Numbered from the stretch's first letter, positions 9,517 through 18,508 are shown. The stretch is 64,000 bases of DNA from Dehalococcoidia bacterium (GCA_025054935.1 JANWZD010000012.1:62001-126000); one strand, 5' to 3'. Program-made: numbers and translations. The notes: generated by a model not told the origin, from the letters alone.

Positions 9517-10379
9517 CAGTGCGCCCGCGACACGGCGAGGTCGGACATCCGGTAGGTGAAGAGAACGCGCTGGTCGCTCGGCAGCACGATGCTATTGACA
9601 ATGAGGGTGCCGTCGCGCACCGTGCACAGGTTGAAGCCCGCCCCATTGAGCATCCGGCCGCCGTCGCGCGTCGAGGGGTCGCCGAGAAAGGCGGTCGCGG
9701 TGCCGGTAAAGGCCGTGGTACCGGCGAACGACGCCGCGGTGACGACGTGGGTGTGGCCGGTCAGGATGCCGAGCACCGACCGGTGCGTGAGGATCCGAGC
9801 GAGTTCGGCGCGGTCGCGCAGGATCAGGTCGTCTTCGCCAACGCGGATGATGCCTCGGTGAACGACCGGATGATGGACGACGAGAATGTCGCCATCCTCT
9901 GCCGGGTTGGCCAACTCGCGGTCGAGCCAGGCGAGCTGTTCCTCTCCGAGCTCGCCGTAGGTCGCGCCCGGCACCATCGAGTCGAGGACGAGGACGCGCA
10001 CGCCGCCGAACCGCTGGCTGTAGTAGTACGGCGTTGCTTCGTCTATGCCGCGCTCGCCGAGGATCACGTCGCGGAAGGCGACGCGGTTGTCGTGATTGCC
10101 GAGGGAGAGGAGGACGGGCGCTCCGAGCGGCGCGAGTTCCTCCTCAATCAGAGAGCGCAGCTGCGCGTAGGCCGCCGGCGCGCCCGCATGCGCGAGGTCG
10201 CCGCTGATGACGATGAAGGCGGGCCGCAGGCCGGTCCGGCGGATTTCCGCCGCCACGGCGCGGAAGTTGGCCGCCGGGTCGACTTGCCCGAACAGCAGGT
10301 CCTCTGCCCCCCCCGTCAGGTGGGTATCGGTCAGGTGGAAGAAGATCAGCTCGTCCACGTCCATCCTCCAGCCGGTCAT
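9516..10379 (-). CDS. Calcineurin-like metallophosphoesterase (CpdA/GpdQ type)
   Basis: 287 residues. The dinuclear metal-site motifs are visible: HLTDTHLTG near residue 15, ISGDLAHAG (about 70), LGNHDNR (about 105), VHHPVVH and LTGHTHV in the second half. This is the class III phosphodiesterase pattern (cAMP or glycerophosphodiester hydrolases); no signal peptide is seen, so action in the cytoplasm is likely. It is embedded between the binding-protein gene (ATGA overlap) and the permease genes (TGATG overlap) of an ABC importer, so it probably processes what the importer brings in. ATG 10379 was chosen; ATG 10364 is an alternative. Confidence 0.9.
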   Translation of the reverse strand: MTGWRMDVDELIFFHLTDTHLTGGAEDLLFGQVDPAANFRAVAAEIRRTGLRPAFIVISGDLAHAGAPAAYAQLRSLIEEELAPLGAPVLLSLGNHDNRVAFRDVILGERGIDEATPYYYSQRFGGVRVLVLDSMVPGATYGELGEEQLAWLDRELANPAEDGDILVVHHPVVHRGIIRVGEDDLILRDRAELARILTHRSVLGILTGHTHVVTAASFAGTTAFTGTATAFLGDPSTRDGGRMLNGAGFNLCTVRDGTLIVNSIVLPSDQRVLFTYRMSDLAVSRAH

Positions 10380-11731
10380 CGCCGTGGCATCAGCTCCTGC
10401 GCGCGGGTCTGCGCCTCGCGCATGGTTCGTTCCGGGTCCGCTCCTTGGAGCAGCACCGCCTGCTTCGCCTTCAGGTAGATGTCGCGGATCTGGACATGGT
10501 TGTCGCCGGGATAGGAGGTGCTCGCTTCCATGCCGTCGAGCTGTTCGAGGTTCGGGAGGACGAGCGCGGTCTGGGCCCAGCTCTTGAGGTAGCGGTCGTC
10601 CCGGATGAGCGAGGGACGGAGCGGCAGATAGCCCATCTGAGCGGTGATGACGTTGTAGGCGCGTTCGCTGGTCAGGAACTTCACCAGTTCCCACGCTGCG
10701 CGCTGCTTGAGCGGGTCGCGCGACAGGATGCCGAGCCCCGCGCCGGAGTTGGTCGGCTTCACCGGCTTTGCCCCGAAGGCCGGCATGCCCGCTGCGCGCA
10801 GCTCCCACTTGTCCTTTGCCGCCGCGATCAGGCGCGCCTGGACCGCGCTGGTCTGGAGATACATCGCCATGTTGCCAGCGGAGAACGCGTCAAGCGCTTC
10901 TGCTCCTGTCAACTTGACGTGCACGCCCGAATTGACGAGATCCTGCCAGATCCGGAATGCCTCGATGGCGGGCGGCTCGCCGAAAGTGACCCGTGTCCGA
11001 TCGGGGCTGAGCACGCCGCCGCCGTTGCTCAGGAGGATCGCCTGCGAGCACCAGTCGAGCTCGATGCAGGCGATATACAGCCCCTGCTTGCCGGTCCGCT
11101 GGGTGATCTGCAGCCCCATCTGCTTGACCTCATCCCACGTCCGCGGCGGGCGGTTCGGGTCCAGCCCGGCCTGCCGAAAGAGGTCCGCGTTGTAGAACAG
11201 GGTCGGCGTGCTGAACACCCACGCTAGCCCGTGAAGGCGACCGTTGCGCCGCGTCAGGTCGATCGCCCGGGGATGGATCGGGAACTCGCCGCCAAGGTGC
11301 GCCTGCAGTTCGTCGGGCGGCACGATCTCGTCGAGGGGGATGGGCGCGATGTTTTCGACAACGAGGTCCCACTCCCGCAGCAGCAGCATCGACACATCCG
11401 GCGGATTGCCGGCCGCCAGTTGGGCGCGCACGCTCGGGATGATCTCTTGGTCTGGGGTCGCCTTCGTCTCGACCTTAATGTTCGGATGGAGCTTGGCGAA
11501 CTCTTCCAGAAGCAGGAGCTGCGCGTCCCGGTTCGGCCCTGCGGTTGCCAGCAGGTAGCTCTCAAACCGGATCGTCACCGTCTGGTCCTTGGGGATCGGC
11601 GGAGGATACGTCCGGGGCGCCGTCGGGTCGCTCGGGCTTGGGGCGGCTGTCGGGCCTGCCGTAACGCAGGCGGTGACCAGCAGCGCCGTCAGTCCGGTCC
11701 AGAGCAGGCGGGGAAATGGCTGGAGCGTCAT
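10376..11731 (-). CDS. Extracellular solute-binding lipoprotein of a sugar-type ABC importer
   Basis: 451-residue family-1 binding protein (MalE/UgpB type). The signal peptide ends in the lipobox LVTAC with Cys22, so the mature protein should be lipid-anchored on the outer face of the membrane. The core contains the family pattern LLLLEEFAKLHPNIKVETK and FSAGNMAMYLQTS. ATG 11731 is preceded by a strong AGGAGG only 3 nt away. It is the second gene of the operon, 16 bp after the phosphatase gene, and overlaps the phosphodiesterase start by 4 nt. The ligand cannot be read from sequence. Confidence 0.93.
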   Translation of the reverse strand: MTLQPFPRLLWTGLTALLVTACVTAGPTAAPSPSDPTAPRTYPPPIPKDQTVTIRFESYLLATAGPNRDAQLLLLEEFAKLHPNIKVETKATPDQEIIPSVRAQLAAGNPPDVSMLLLREWDLVVENIAPIPLDEIVPPDELQAHLGGEFPIHPRAIDLTRRNGRLHGLAWVFSTPTLFYNADLFRQAGLDPNRPPRTWDEVKQMGLQITQRTGKQGLYIACIELDWCSQAILLSNGGGVLSPDRTRVTFGEPPAIEAFRIWQDLVNSGVHVKLTGAEALDAFSAGNMAMYLQTSAVQARLIAAAKDKWELRAAGMPAFGAKPVKPTNSGAGLGILSRDPLKQRAAWELVKFLTSERAYNVITAQMGYLPLRPSLIRDDRYLKSWAQTALVLPNLEQLDGMEASTSYPGDNHVQIRDIYLKAKQAVLLQGADPERTMREAQTRAQELMPRR

Positions 11732-11747
11732 GCGCCTCCTTTCGTCC

Positions 11748-12470
11748 TCATTCGACAATGGCCTGGCGCAGCCGGTCGATCTCACGCCCGCTGAGGCCGG
11801 CGGAGCGCGCGTAGCGCTCCGCCCCGCCAAACTCGTGGCGGAGAAATCGCAGCGTCGCGAGCATCAGCTCCGGCGGGCAGATCAGAAGCTGCTGATAGTC
11901 TTCCCAGGCGATACCTGCTGCAGCCGCGCGTTGACGCGCTTCATCCCAATAGCTGTCGGTCTGGCACGCACGTGTCAGCGCATAGTCATGCGCGACAATT
12001 TCGTCCGGCACGCCCGCGAGCGACAGGACGAGCGCAATCACGATCCCCGTTCGGTCCTTGCCGGCAGTGCAATGGACAACGGCCGGCAGCGAGTCGATGA
12101 GCGTCCGCAGAACCGTCGCGAGGCGCGCTTGTCCCTCTACGAGGATCGTCCGATACACCTCGTCCAGCGAGCGCAGCGACCGCGCCGGCCCATCGTCGAG
12201 CAGCGGAATGGCGCGGCGGACCAAGCCGTCGCTGTCGAAGGCGTAGGGCGCGAGGGCAATCTCACTGGGACGCCGAAGATCGATCAGCGTGCGCACGCCG
12301 AGCGCGACGAGAGAGCGCCGCCCCGCCTCGGTCAGCCGATGCGGGCTGTCCGCTCGGTAGAGGGTCCGCCAGCGGGTCTGCCTGCCGTCACGCGTCGGGT
12401 AGCCGCCGATGTCGCGCAAGTTGCGGACGCCGGCGAGGTCGAGAGAGCGCGAAAGGGCGAGCGAATGCAT
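11748..12470 (-). CDS. Tyrosine/serine protein phosphatase family (Y_phosphatase3)
   Basis: 240 residues. The P-loop signature HCTAGKDRTG has nucleophile Cys134 and the invariant Arg140. The N-terminal LAGVRNLRDIGGYPTRDGR block is characteristic of the bacterial Y_phosphatase3 family, whose members dephosphorylate proteins, phosphoinositides or small phospho-compounds. ATG 12470 is preceded by GGAG 7 nt away. It leads the ABC importer operon and is divergent from the importer ATPase across the LacI-type operator region. Co-transcription with an uptake system argues for a small-molecule role rather than protein signalling, but this is inference. Confidence 0.88.
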   Translation of the reverse strand: MHSLALSRSLDLAGVRNLRDIGGYPTRDGRQTRWRTLYRADSPHRLTEAGRRSLVALGVRTLIDLRRPSEIALAPYAFDSDGLVRRAIPLLDDGPARSLRSLDEVYRTILVEGQARLATVLRTLIDSLPAVVHCTAGKDRTGIVIALVLSLAGVPDEIVAHDYALTRACQTDSYWDEARQRAAAAGIAWEDYQQLLICPPELMLATLRFLRHEFGGAERYARSAGLSGREIDRLRQAIVE

Positions 12471-12520
12471 GCAGCTCCTGGGAGGGGATCGTCCCTCCGT
12501 GGGAGGGTAGCGGGGCAGAG

Positions 12521-12577
12521 GTAAACCCACGGTTCGGGGAGGGTAAACGTTTGGCCAGATTCGTAAACGTTTACGAA
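12521..12577. promoter_or_regulatory. LacI-family operator cluster between divergent ABC importer transcripts
   Basis: A perfect 18-bp palindrome TTCGTAAACGTTTACGAA lies at 12560-12577. It contains the GTAAAC-GTTTAC core with central CG that is typical of LacI/CcpA-type operators. A second near-copy GTAAACGTTTGG is at 12543-12554, centred exactly 20 bp away, and a lone GTAAAC half-site is at 12521-12526. The spacing of about two helical turns places all three on one DNA face. The cluster sits between the divergent starts at 12470 and 12644, so one regulator could control both transcripts. No LacI-type gene occurs in the window. Confidence 0.8.
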
Positions 12578-12643
12578 ACGGCCGGTCCGCAGATTGATTG
12601 CGGCTATTGCTGCGCCTACGATTGCAGGAGGGAGACGCCCTCC

Positions 12644-13747
12644 ATGGCAACGGTCGAGTTCGAGCATATCGAGAAACGGTTCAAGACCAAACACGGGAGC
12701 GTGACCGCCGTGCATGACCTCACGCTCGAGGTGCGCGACGGCGAATTTCTGGTGCTCGTCGGCCCGTCGGGCTGCGGCAAGACCACCGCGCTCCGCCTCG
12801 TTGCCGGCCTCGAGGTGCCGACCGCCGGGCTGCTCCGCATCGGCGGCCGCGTCGTCAACGATGTGCCCCCCAAAGACCGTGACATCGCCATGGTCTTCCA
12901 AAACTACGCCCTCTATCCCCACATGAGCGTCTACGACAACCTCGCCTTCGGCCTCAAGATGCGCCGCCTGCCCAAGGCCGAGATCGACCGCCTCATCCGT
13001 GACGCGGCCGAGATGCTCGAAATCGGCGACCTGCTGAAGCGCAAGCCGAAGGAGCTGTCCGGCGGCCAGCGCCAGCGCGTTGCGCTCGGCCGCGCCATTG
13101 TCCGCCAGCCTCAGGTCTTCCTGATGGATGAGCCGCTGAGCAATCTCGATGCCAAGCTCCGGGTCCAGACGCGTGCCGAGCTGATCAAGCTGCATCGGCG
13201 GCTGGGGGTGACGACGATCTACGTCACCCACGACCAGACGGAGGCGATGACGATGGGGACGCGGATTGCGGTGATGAGCGGCGGAGTGCTGCAGCAGCTC
13301 GACACGCCGCAGCGGCTGTACGATGCGCCGGTCAACCGCTTCGTCGCCGGGTTCATCGGCTCCCCAAGCATGAGCTTCCTTGAGGGCGCGCGCCTCGATG
13401 ACGGTGCGCTCTGGGTGGAAGGGGTGTCGCTGCCGCTGCCAGCCGAGGCGGCGGCCCGGCTCGCGGGGTACCGCGGGCGGACGGTCGTGCTCGGGCTGCG
13501 GCCGGAGGCAGTACGGCCGCCGCGACCGGGCGAGGAGGGGGCGGCGCTCTCGCTCCCGGTCGAGGTGGTGGAGCCGCTCGGCAGCGACGTCTACGTCACC
13601 CTGCGCCTTGGGGGGCAGACGCTGCTGGGCCGCTTCGACCCCCGATTGGCGCTGCGGCCGGGCGCGAACACGCCGGTCGCGCTCGACCTAGCTGCTGCCC
13701 GGTTCTTTGACCCAGCGACTGGGCTGGCGATCGGCCGCGCCGCCTGA
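12644..13747 (+). CDS. ABC transporter ATP-binding protein, MalK/UgpC type
   Basis: 367 residues. Walker A GPSGCGKTT at 40-48, signature LSGGQRQRVALGR at about 138-150, Walker B VFLMDEP soon after, and the switch His in YVTHDQTEAM. A C-terminal OB/TOBE regulatory domain (about 240-365) is typical of CUT1 ATPases. GGAGG precedes ATG 12644. It is transcribed away from the permease operon (12470 -> 7743), which lacks its own ATPase, so it is the likely energising subunit; such ATPases can also serve several importers. The LacI-type palindrome lies 67 bp upstream of the start. Confidence 0.95.
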   Translation: MATVEFEHIEKRFKTKHGSVTAVHDLTLEVRDGEFLVLVGPSGCGKTTALRLVAGLEVPTAGLLRIGGRVVNDVPPKDRDIAMVFQNYALYPHMSVYDNLAFGLKMRRLPKAEIDRLIRDAAEMLEIGDLLKRKPKELSGGQRQRVALGRAIVRQPQVFLMDEPLSNLDAKLRVQTRAELIKLHRRLGVTTIYVTHDQTEAMTMGTRIAVMSGGVLQQLDTPQRLYDAPVNRFVAGFIGSPSMSFLEGARLDDGALWVEGVSLPLPAEAAARLAGYRGRTVVLGLRPEAVRPPRPGEEGAALSLPVEVVEPLGSDVYVTLRLGGQTLLGRFDPRLALRPGANTPVALDLAAARFFDPATGLAIGRAA

Positions 13748-13805
13748 GGAGTGCTACACTTCCTGCTCTAGCACGGGGCTTCCGTGGCGAGAACAGGAGC
13801 GCGCC

Positions 13806-14294
13806 ATGCCTCTTCCCTTGCTCGACGCCACGCGCGCGAACCATGCCCTCGAACACGCGACAATCACCATCCTCCTCGGGCGGCTGTCGCGCCCGGTCCG
13901 CATGGTCGGGCGCGCTACTCCCGGAGGGTTTTACCTCCACGGCGACGTGCCGACCGCGGAGCTGACCGCGGCGGTTGAGGAGGCGCTCGCCCGCCTGCAA
14001 GCCGGCGAGGCGCGTCTTGCCATCTCGCCCCTCTGCGGCACCAACCTTGCTGTCGCCGGCGTGCTCGCCGGGCTGTCCTCGGTGCTCGCCTTCAGCGCCG
14101 CCAACCGGCCCGACCGCTGGCTGCGCGCTATCCTCGCGGCGACCGGCGCGGTGCTGCTCGCCCAGCCGCTCGGCCAGCTCGTCCAGCGCCACGTGACGAC
14201 CTCGCCGAACCTGCGCGGAATGCGCATCAAACGCATTCTACGGACTGGCCGCGGGGCGTGGACCATTCACCGCGTCGAGACCGCCTGGTCGTAG
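13806..14294 (+). CDS. DUF6391-like conserved membrane-associated protein
   Basis: 162 residues, function unknown. The N-terminal ANHALEHATI motif resembles the DUF6391 family seen in Cyanobacteria and Chloroflexota (recollection, not a search). After a small alpha/beta region come two hydrophobic stretches (about 78-95 and 100-120), then a basic C-terminus. GGAG lies upstream of ATG 13806. Its 3' end overlaps the convergent solute-binding gene by 57 bp. The preceding gene is the importer ATPase, 58 bp away; a TACACT element near 13755 suggests it may have its own promoter. Confidence 0.75.
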   Translation: MPLPLLDATRANHALEHATITILLGRLSRPVRMVGRATPGGFYLHGDVPTAELTAAVEEALARLQAGEARLAISPLCGTNLAVAGVLAGLSSVLAFSAANRPDRWLRAILAATGAVLLAQPLGQLVQRHVTTSPNLRGMRIKRILRTGRGAWTIHRVETAWS

Positions 14295-15077
14295 CCACTT
14301 CGCTTCGATCCGATCGAGCGTTCCATCAGCGCGCATCGCGGCCAGCATCGCGTCGATCTCAACCAGCAGCCCCTCGTCGCCGCGCCGCGCCGCCACCACG
14401 AACGGCTCGAGCGTGAAGGGCGGACCGGCGATGACAACGCCGCTCGTTGGGCCGGCGGCCTCCACCGCCGACAACCGGTCGAGGATGCCCGCGCTCGCCT
14501 GGCCGTCGCGCACTGCCGCCACGACGGCCGCCGGCGAATCGCGGGTCAGCACCGCGATGTGGCCGCCGGCGGCCAGCCGTCGCCCTTCGATCTCGCCGGT
14601 GCTGCCAAGCTCAACGGCGATCGTGCCGCGCAGCGCCGCCGGACCGGGCGGCGGCGCCGTTCCAGCGCGGACAAGAATGACCTGCCCCGCGTTGAAATAG
14701 GGCGCGCTGTAGATCACGTCGCGGCGGTATTCCGGCAGCGGGGGGATGCCTGAGATGATGATGTCGAACCGGCGCTGAAGCAGGCCGTCGAACAGCGCCC
14801 CGATATCCATCCCGATGAAGTCCGGCCGCACGTTGAGGCGCCGCGCGAGTTCGACCGCGACATCGACGTCGAAGCCGGACAGGTTGCCCCGGCTGTCAAG
14901 CGAAGCGATCGGCGGGTAGCTCGGGTCTATCCCGATCTTGAGCACGCCCTGAAGACGCGCTTGGGCAGCCCGGGGGTTCGGCGGCGGAGCCGGCGGGCGG
15001 ACGCTCGCGCCGAGGAGCAATGCGCCCACCACACTTCCGAAGGCAACAACCCCGATCGCGCGCAGCAGCCGGTCCAT
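14238..15077 (-). CDS. Amino-acid-type ABC solute-binding protein (PBP2 fold)
   Basis: 279 residues with an N-terminal hydrophobic segment (about 5-25) that could be an uncleaved anchor or signal peptide; no lipobox Cys is present. The mature part follows the polar-amino-acid binding-protein family, with VLKIGIDPSYPPIASLD, GFDVDVAVELARRLN and MDIGALFDGLLQRRFDIIIS. No permease or ATPase of the amino-acid type is adjacent, so it is an orphan in this window. It is divergent from aspartate-semialdehyde dehydrogenase, with about 100 bp between starts. Ligand unknown. Confidence 0.85.
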   Translation of the reverse strand: MDRLLRAIGVVAFGSVVGALLLGASVRPPAPPPNPRAAQARLQGVLKIGIDPSYPPIASLDSRGNLSGFDVDVAVELARRLNVRPDFIGMDIGALFDGLLQRRFDIIISGIPPLPEYRRDVIYSAPYFNAGQVILVRAGTAPPPGPAALRGTIAVELGSTGEIEGRRLAAGGHIAVLTRDSPAAVVAAVRDGQASAGILDRLSAVEAAGPTSGVVIAGPPFTLEPFVVAARRGDEGLLVEIDAMLAAMRADGTLDRIEAKWLRPGGLDAVNGPRPAASP

Positions 15078-15181
15078 CGCCCCAATGCTAGCGGCTCGCG
15101 GCCGGACGAAGCCCGGGAAACCGTTACACTTCTTCCGGGGTCGATCCGTTCGTTCCCGACGAACCACTCTTGGAGATGGTG

Positions 15182-16261
15182 ATGGCACGCCTCCGCACGG
15201 CGGTGATCGGCGCGACCGGCGTCGTTGGTCAGCAGTTCCTCGTGGCGCTGCGCGGGCATCCGTGGTTTGCGGTTGAGGGGCTGGTCGCATCCTCGCGCTC
15301 GGCCGGAAAGCCGTACCGCGAGGCCATCCGCGACGGCGCGGGCGCGCTCCGCTGGTACGTCGCCGAGCCGCCGCCGCCCGAATTGCTCGACCTGCCGGTG
15401 AGTGCGCTCGAAGACTTCGACCCGGAGCGCTACGACCTGATCTTCTCGGCGGTCGAGTCGGATTTGGCCAAGGAGATCGAGCCGCGCTTCGGCGCCGTCC
15501 GTCCGGTCGTGACGACGGCCTCGGCGTTCCGCTACTTCGAGGACACGCCGCTCGTCATCCCCGGCGTCAACAACGACCATATTCAGCTGGTCCGTCGCCA
15601 GCAAGCGGCGCGCGGCTGGAAAGGGTTTGTCGTTCCTCAGCCGAACTGCACCACCACCGGTCTCGCGATCACGCTCAAACCGCTGCACGATCGCTTCGGC
15701 CTCCGGCTCGTTGTGATGACCTCGCTCCAAGCGCTCTCCGGCGCTGGCCGCTCGCCCGGGGTCGCCGGGCTCGACATCCTCGATAACGTCATCCCGTACA
15801 TCCCGAACGAGGAAGAGAAGGTGCAGCGCGAGACTCGGAAGATCCTCGGCACGCTGACGGACGACGGGATCGTGCCGGCGCGCTTCGCCGTCTCCTGCAC
15901 CTGCACCCGCGTCAATGTGCTCGACGGCCATACAGAGACGGTTTTCGTCTCGCTCGACCGGCCGGCGACGCTCGACGAGGTGAAAGCGGCGCTTCGGGAA
16001 TATGATGGGTTCGGCTCGCTGCGCTTGCCGTCGGCGCCGCCGGAGTACATCCTCGTTCACGATGACCCGTTCCGTCCTCAGCCCCGCCTCGACCGCGACA
16101 CGAACGAGGGCATGACGACGGTCGTCGGCCGCCTGCGCGCCGACCCGGCGCTTGAGAACGGCGTCAAGTACGTGCTTGTCTCGCACAATACCAAGATGGG
16201 CGCAGCGCGGGGCGCGGTGCTGACCGCCGAGCTGCTTGTCTGCGAGGGGCTGCTGGGGTGA
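15182..16261 (+). CDS. asd: Aspartate-semialdehyde dehydrogenase
   Basis: 359 residues. It reduces aspartyl phosphate to aspartate semialdehyde, feeding lysine, threonine and methionine synthesis. The NADP-binding loop is IGATGVVGQQ (9-18) and the catalytic Cys156 lies in QPNCTTTG, the archaeal/fungal-type variant pattern. Start choice: three ATGs follow closely (15170, 15176, 15182); 15182 has TGGAG at a good 6-nt spacing and gives the standard N-terminus. Aspartate kinase, the preceding enzyme, is encoded separately at 38.8-40.1 kb. The stop overlaps the GTG of the CoA-transferase gene. Confidence 0.93.
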   Translation: MARLRTAVIGATGVVGQQFLVALRGHPWFAVEGLVASSRSAGKPYREAIRDGAGALRWYVAEPPPPELLDLPVSALEDFDPERYDLIFSAVESDLAKEIEPRFGAVRPVVTTASAFRYFEDTPLVIPGVNNDHIQLVRRQQAARGWKGFVVPQPNCTTTGLAITLKPLHDRFGLRLVVMTSLQALSGAGRSPGVAGLDILDNVIPYIPNEEEKVQRETRKILGTLTDDGIVPARFAVSCTCTRVNVLDGHTETVFVSLDRPATLDEVKAALREYDGFGSLRLPSAPPEYILVHDDPFRPQPRLDRDTNEGMTTVVGRLRADPALENGVKYVLVSHNTKMGAARGAVLTAELLVCEGLLG

Positions 16262-18501
16262 GCCCGGGCGCCCTCGCCGGCGTGCGCGTCGTCGATGCAG
16301 CGACCGGCTGGGCTGCCCTCGCAGGACGGCTGCTCGCCGACCTCGGCGCTGCGGTGGTCAAACTGGAGCCGCTCGCCGGCGAACCGGGGCGCACGGCGCC
16401 GCCGCTCGTCGCCGGCGAAAGCTTGCCCTTCTGGCGGCGCAATCTTGGAAAGCGGGTTGTCCGCCTGGCGCCGGAAGACCCTCGTCTCGGCGCACTGCTG
16501 GCGTCGGCCGATGTCGTGATCGAGGGCGGGCCGGCACAGCCCTTCGACCTCGCGCCGCTCGTCGCGGAGCGTCCCGACCTGATTGTTGCTGCTCTCCGTC
16601 CGTTCGGCGCCGGTCCGCGAGCCGCTTGGCGGGCGACCGACCTTATTGCCCAGGCGGCTGGCGGGATGCTCGCCCTCAACGGCGCGCCCGACCGCGAGCC
16701 CTTGGCTGTCGCCGGCGAACCAGCCTATGCCCTCGCGGCGCACTATCTCGTCGGCGGTGTGCTTCTCGCGCTCCGCGCGCGGCGCACGGTCGGCGTTGGC
16801 CAGCGGGTTGAGGTGACGCTGCAGGAGGCGGTCGCCTCGGCGATCGAGCCGGTCGGCGCGCTCTACAACGCCGAGGGCCGGGTCGTTCGCCGCAGCGGCG
16901 ACCTCCATTGGGTGCGCGGCTACGCCATTGTCCCCTGCGCCGACGGAGATGTCGCCGTCGCCTGGAACCGCAATTTCCCGCATCTTGTCGCGCTGCTGGC
17001 GAGCGACGGCATGGCCGACGATCTCACCGATGAGCGCTATCTCGACCCGGCGGTTATCGACGCTGAGATCGATCATCTTCGCGCCGTGATCGGCCGTTGG
17101 GCGGCGACGCGGACACGCGCCGAGATTTTCCACCGCGCCCAAGAGCTGCGGCTGCAATGGGCGCCCGTCAACCGGCCGGCGGACGTGCTGGCCGACCCCC
17201 AGCTGGCGGCGCGCCGCTTCTTCACTTGGCTGCCCGGGCCGGGCGGGCGGCTGCCCGTCGCAGGAACGCCAGCGCAGCTTTCGCGGACGCCGTGGCGGCC
17301 TGGTCGGGCGGCGACACCGGCGTCCGCCGTCGCCCGGCAGGCGCTGCCGCGCCAAGCGCCCCCGCCCGGCGCACGGGGAGCGCTCGCCGGTATCCGCGTG
17401 CTCGACTTCACCTGGGTGCTTGCTGGGCCGTACGGGACGCGCATTCTTGCCGACCACGGCGCGGAGGTCATCAAAGTCCAGACCGACCGCAAGCTGGTCG
17501 GCTATGTCGGCGACGGCTACTTCGCGACGTGGAACCGCAACAAGCGCAGCATCACCCTCGACCTCGACTCCGCGGAGGCGCGCGCGCTGGCGCGGCGGCT
17601 GGTCGCGCTCTGTGATGTCGTCGCCGACAACTTTTCCGCGCGCGTGATGCGTCAGTGGGGGCTGGATGACGAGACGCTGCTCGCGATCAAGCCGGACCTG
17701 ATCATCGCGCATCTGACCGGCATGGGACGGAGCGGCCCCTATGAGCACTACGTGTCCTACGGGCCGACGGCGCAGGCGCTCTGCGGCATGAGCGCCCTCA
17801 CTGCCTACGGGCCGGGCGAGCGGCCGCTTGGTCTCGGCTTCTCGCTCTCCGACCATATCGCTGGGCTGGTGATGGCGAACGCGATCCTCGCTGCGCTCGA
17901 CCATCGCGACCGCACTGGCGAGGGCCAGGTGATCGACGTCTCCCAGTTCGAGGCGTCCGCCAGTTTCCTCGAGGAGGCGTATCTTGAGGCTGCTGCCGGC
18001 CTCCCCGTCGACCCGCGCGGGAATAGGGGCGACCGGGGCTCGGTTGGGCCGGTCGGGCTCTTCCGCTGTGCCGGCGACGACCGTTGGCTTGCCGTGGAGG
18101 TCGAGACGAGCGAGCAGCAGGCGGCGCTCGCGCGACTGCTCGGCGTGCCGGTCGCCGACCTCGCTGCAGCGCTCGCGGCCTGGGCAAGCGAGCAGGACGC
18201 CGATGCCGCGATGCGGCTGCTCCAAGGCATCGGCGTCGCGGCAAGCGTTGTCGCGACCGCCGTCGACCTAGTCGAGCGCGACGAAGGGCTGCGGGAACGG
18301 GGGTTTTGGTGGATGGCCGCGCATCCGACGCTCGGCCTCTTCCGCACCGACGGGTCGCCGATCCGGCTGGAGAGAACGCCGCCGCCGGCGCCCCGCCCGA
18401 GCCCGCTGCTTGGTCAACATAATAGTGAGGTCTTCGTCGACCTCCTCGGCCTCGCTCCGGAAGAGGTCGCGCGGCTGGCAGCGGCGGGGGTGATCCGCTG
18501 A
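16258..18501 (+). CDS. Tandem class III CoA-transferase (CaiB/BaiF), two fused domains
   Basis: 747 residues, about twice the normal length. Two homologous halves (about 1-355 and 375-747) each begin with the family pattern (LAGVRVVDAATGWAALAGRLL and LAGIRVLDFTWVLAGPYGTR, GA-like linkers removed). Class III enzymes move CoA between carboxylic acids through an aspartyl-CoA intermediate. At the position of formyl-CoA transferase Asp169 both halves appear to have Glu (VTLQEA and VSQFEA), as in some other CaiB-like enzymes. The second half is better conserved. GTG 16258 overlaps the asd stop (GTGA), so the two may be co-translated. Substrate unknown. Confidence 0.88.
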   Translation: MSPGALAGVRVVDAATGWAALAGRLLADLGAAVVKLEPLAGEPGRTAPPLVAGESLPFWRRNLGKRVVRLAPEDPRLGALLASADVVIEGGPAQPFDLAPLVAERPDLIVAALRPFGAGPRAAWRATDLIAQAAGGMLALNGAPDREPLAVAGEPAYALAAHYLVGGVLLALRARRTVGVGQRVEVTLQEAVASAIEPVGALYNAEGRVVRRSGDLHWVRGYAIVPCADGDVAVAWNRNFPHLVALLASDGMADDLTDERYLDPAVIDAEIDHLRAVIGRWAATRTRAEIFHRAQELRLQWAPVNRPADVLADPQLAARRFFTWLPGPGGRLPVAGTPAQLSRTPWRPGRAATPASAVARQALPRQAPPPGARGALAGIRVLDFTWVLAGPYGTRILADHGAEVIKVQTDRKLVGYVGDGYFATWNRNKRSITLDLDSAEARALARRLVALCDVVADNFSARVMRQWGLDDETLLAIKPDLIIAHLTGMGRSGPYEHYVSYGPTAQALCGMSALTAYGPGERPLGLGFSLSDHIAGLVMANAILAALDHRDRTGEGQVIDVSQFEASASFLEEAYLEAAAGLPVDPRGNRGDRGSVGPVGLFRCAGDDRWLAVEVETSEQQAALARLLGVPVADLAAALAAWASEQDADAAMRLLQGIGVAASVVATAVDLVERDEGLRERGFWWMAAHPTLGLFRTDGSPIRLERTPPPAPRPSPLLGQHNSEVFVDLLGLAPEEVARLAAAGVIR

Positions 18502-18508
18502 GGCGGCC

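Noticed and set aside
16078-18225. Open frame of about 715 codons antisense to the CoA-transferase gene
   Set aside because: Composition of a shadow frame, no family motif; sense strand is a conserved enzyme.
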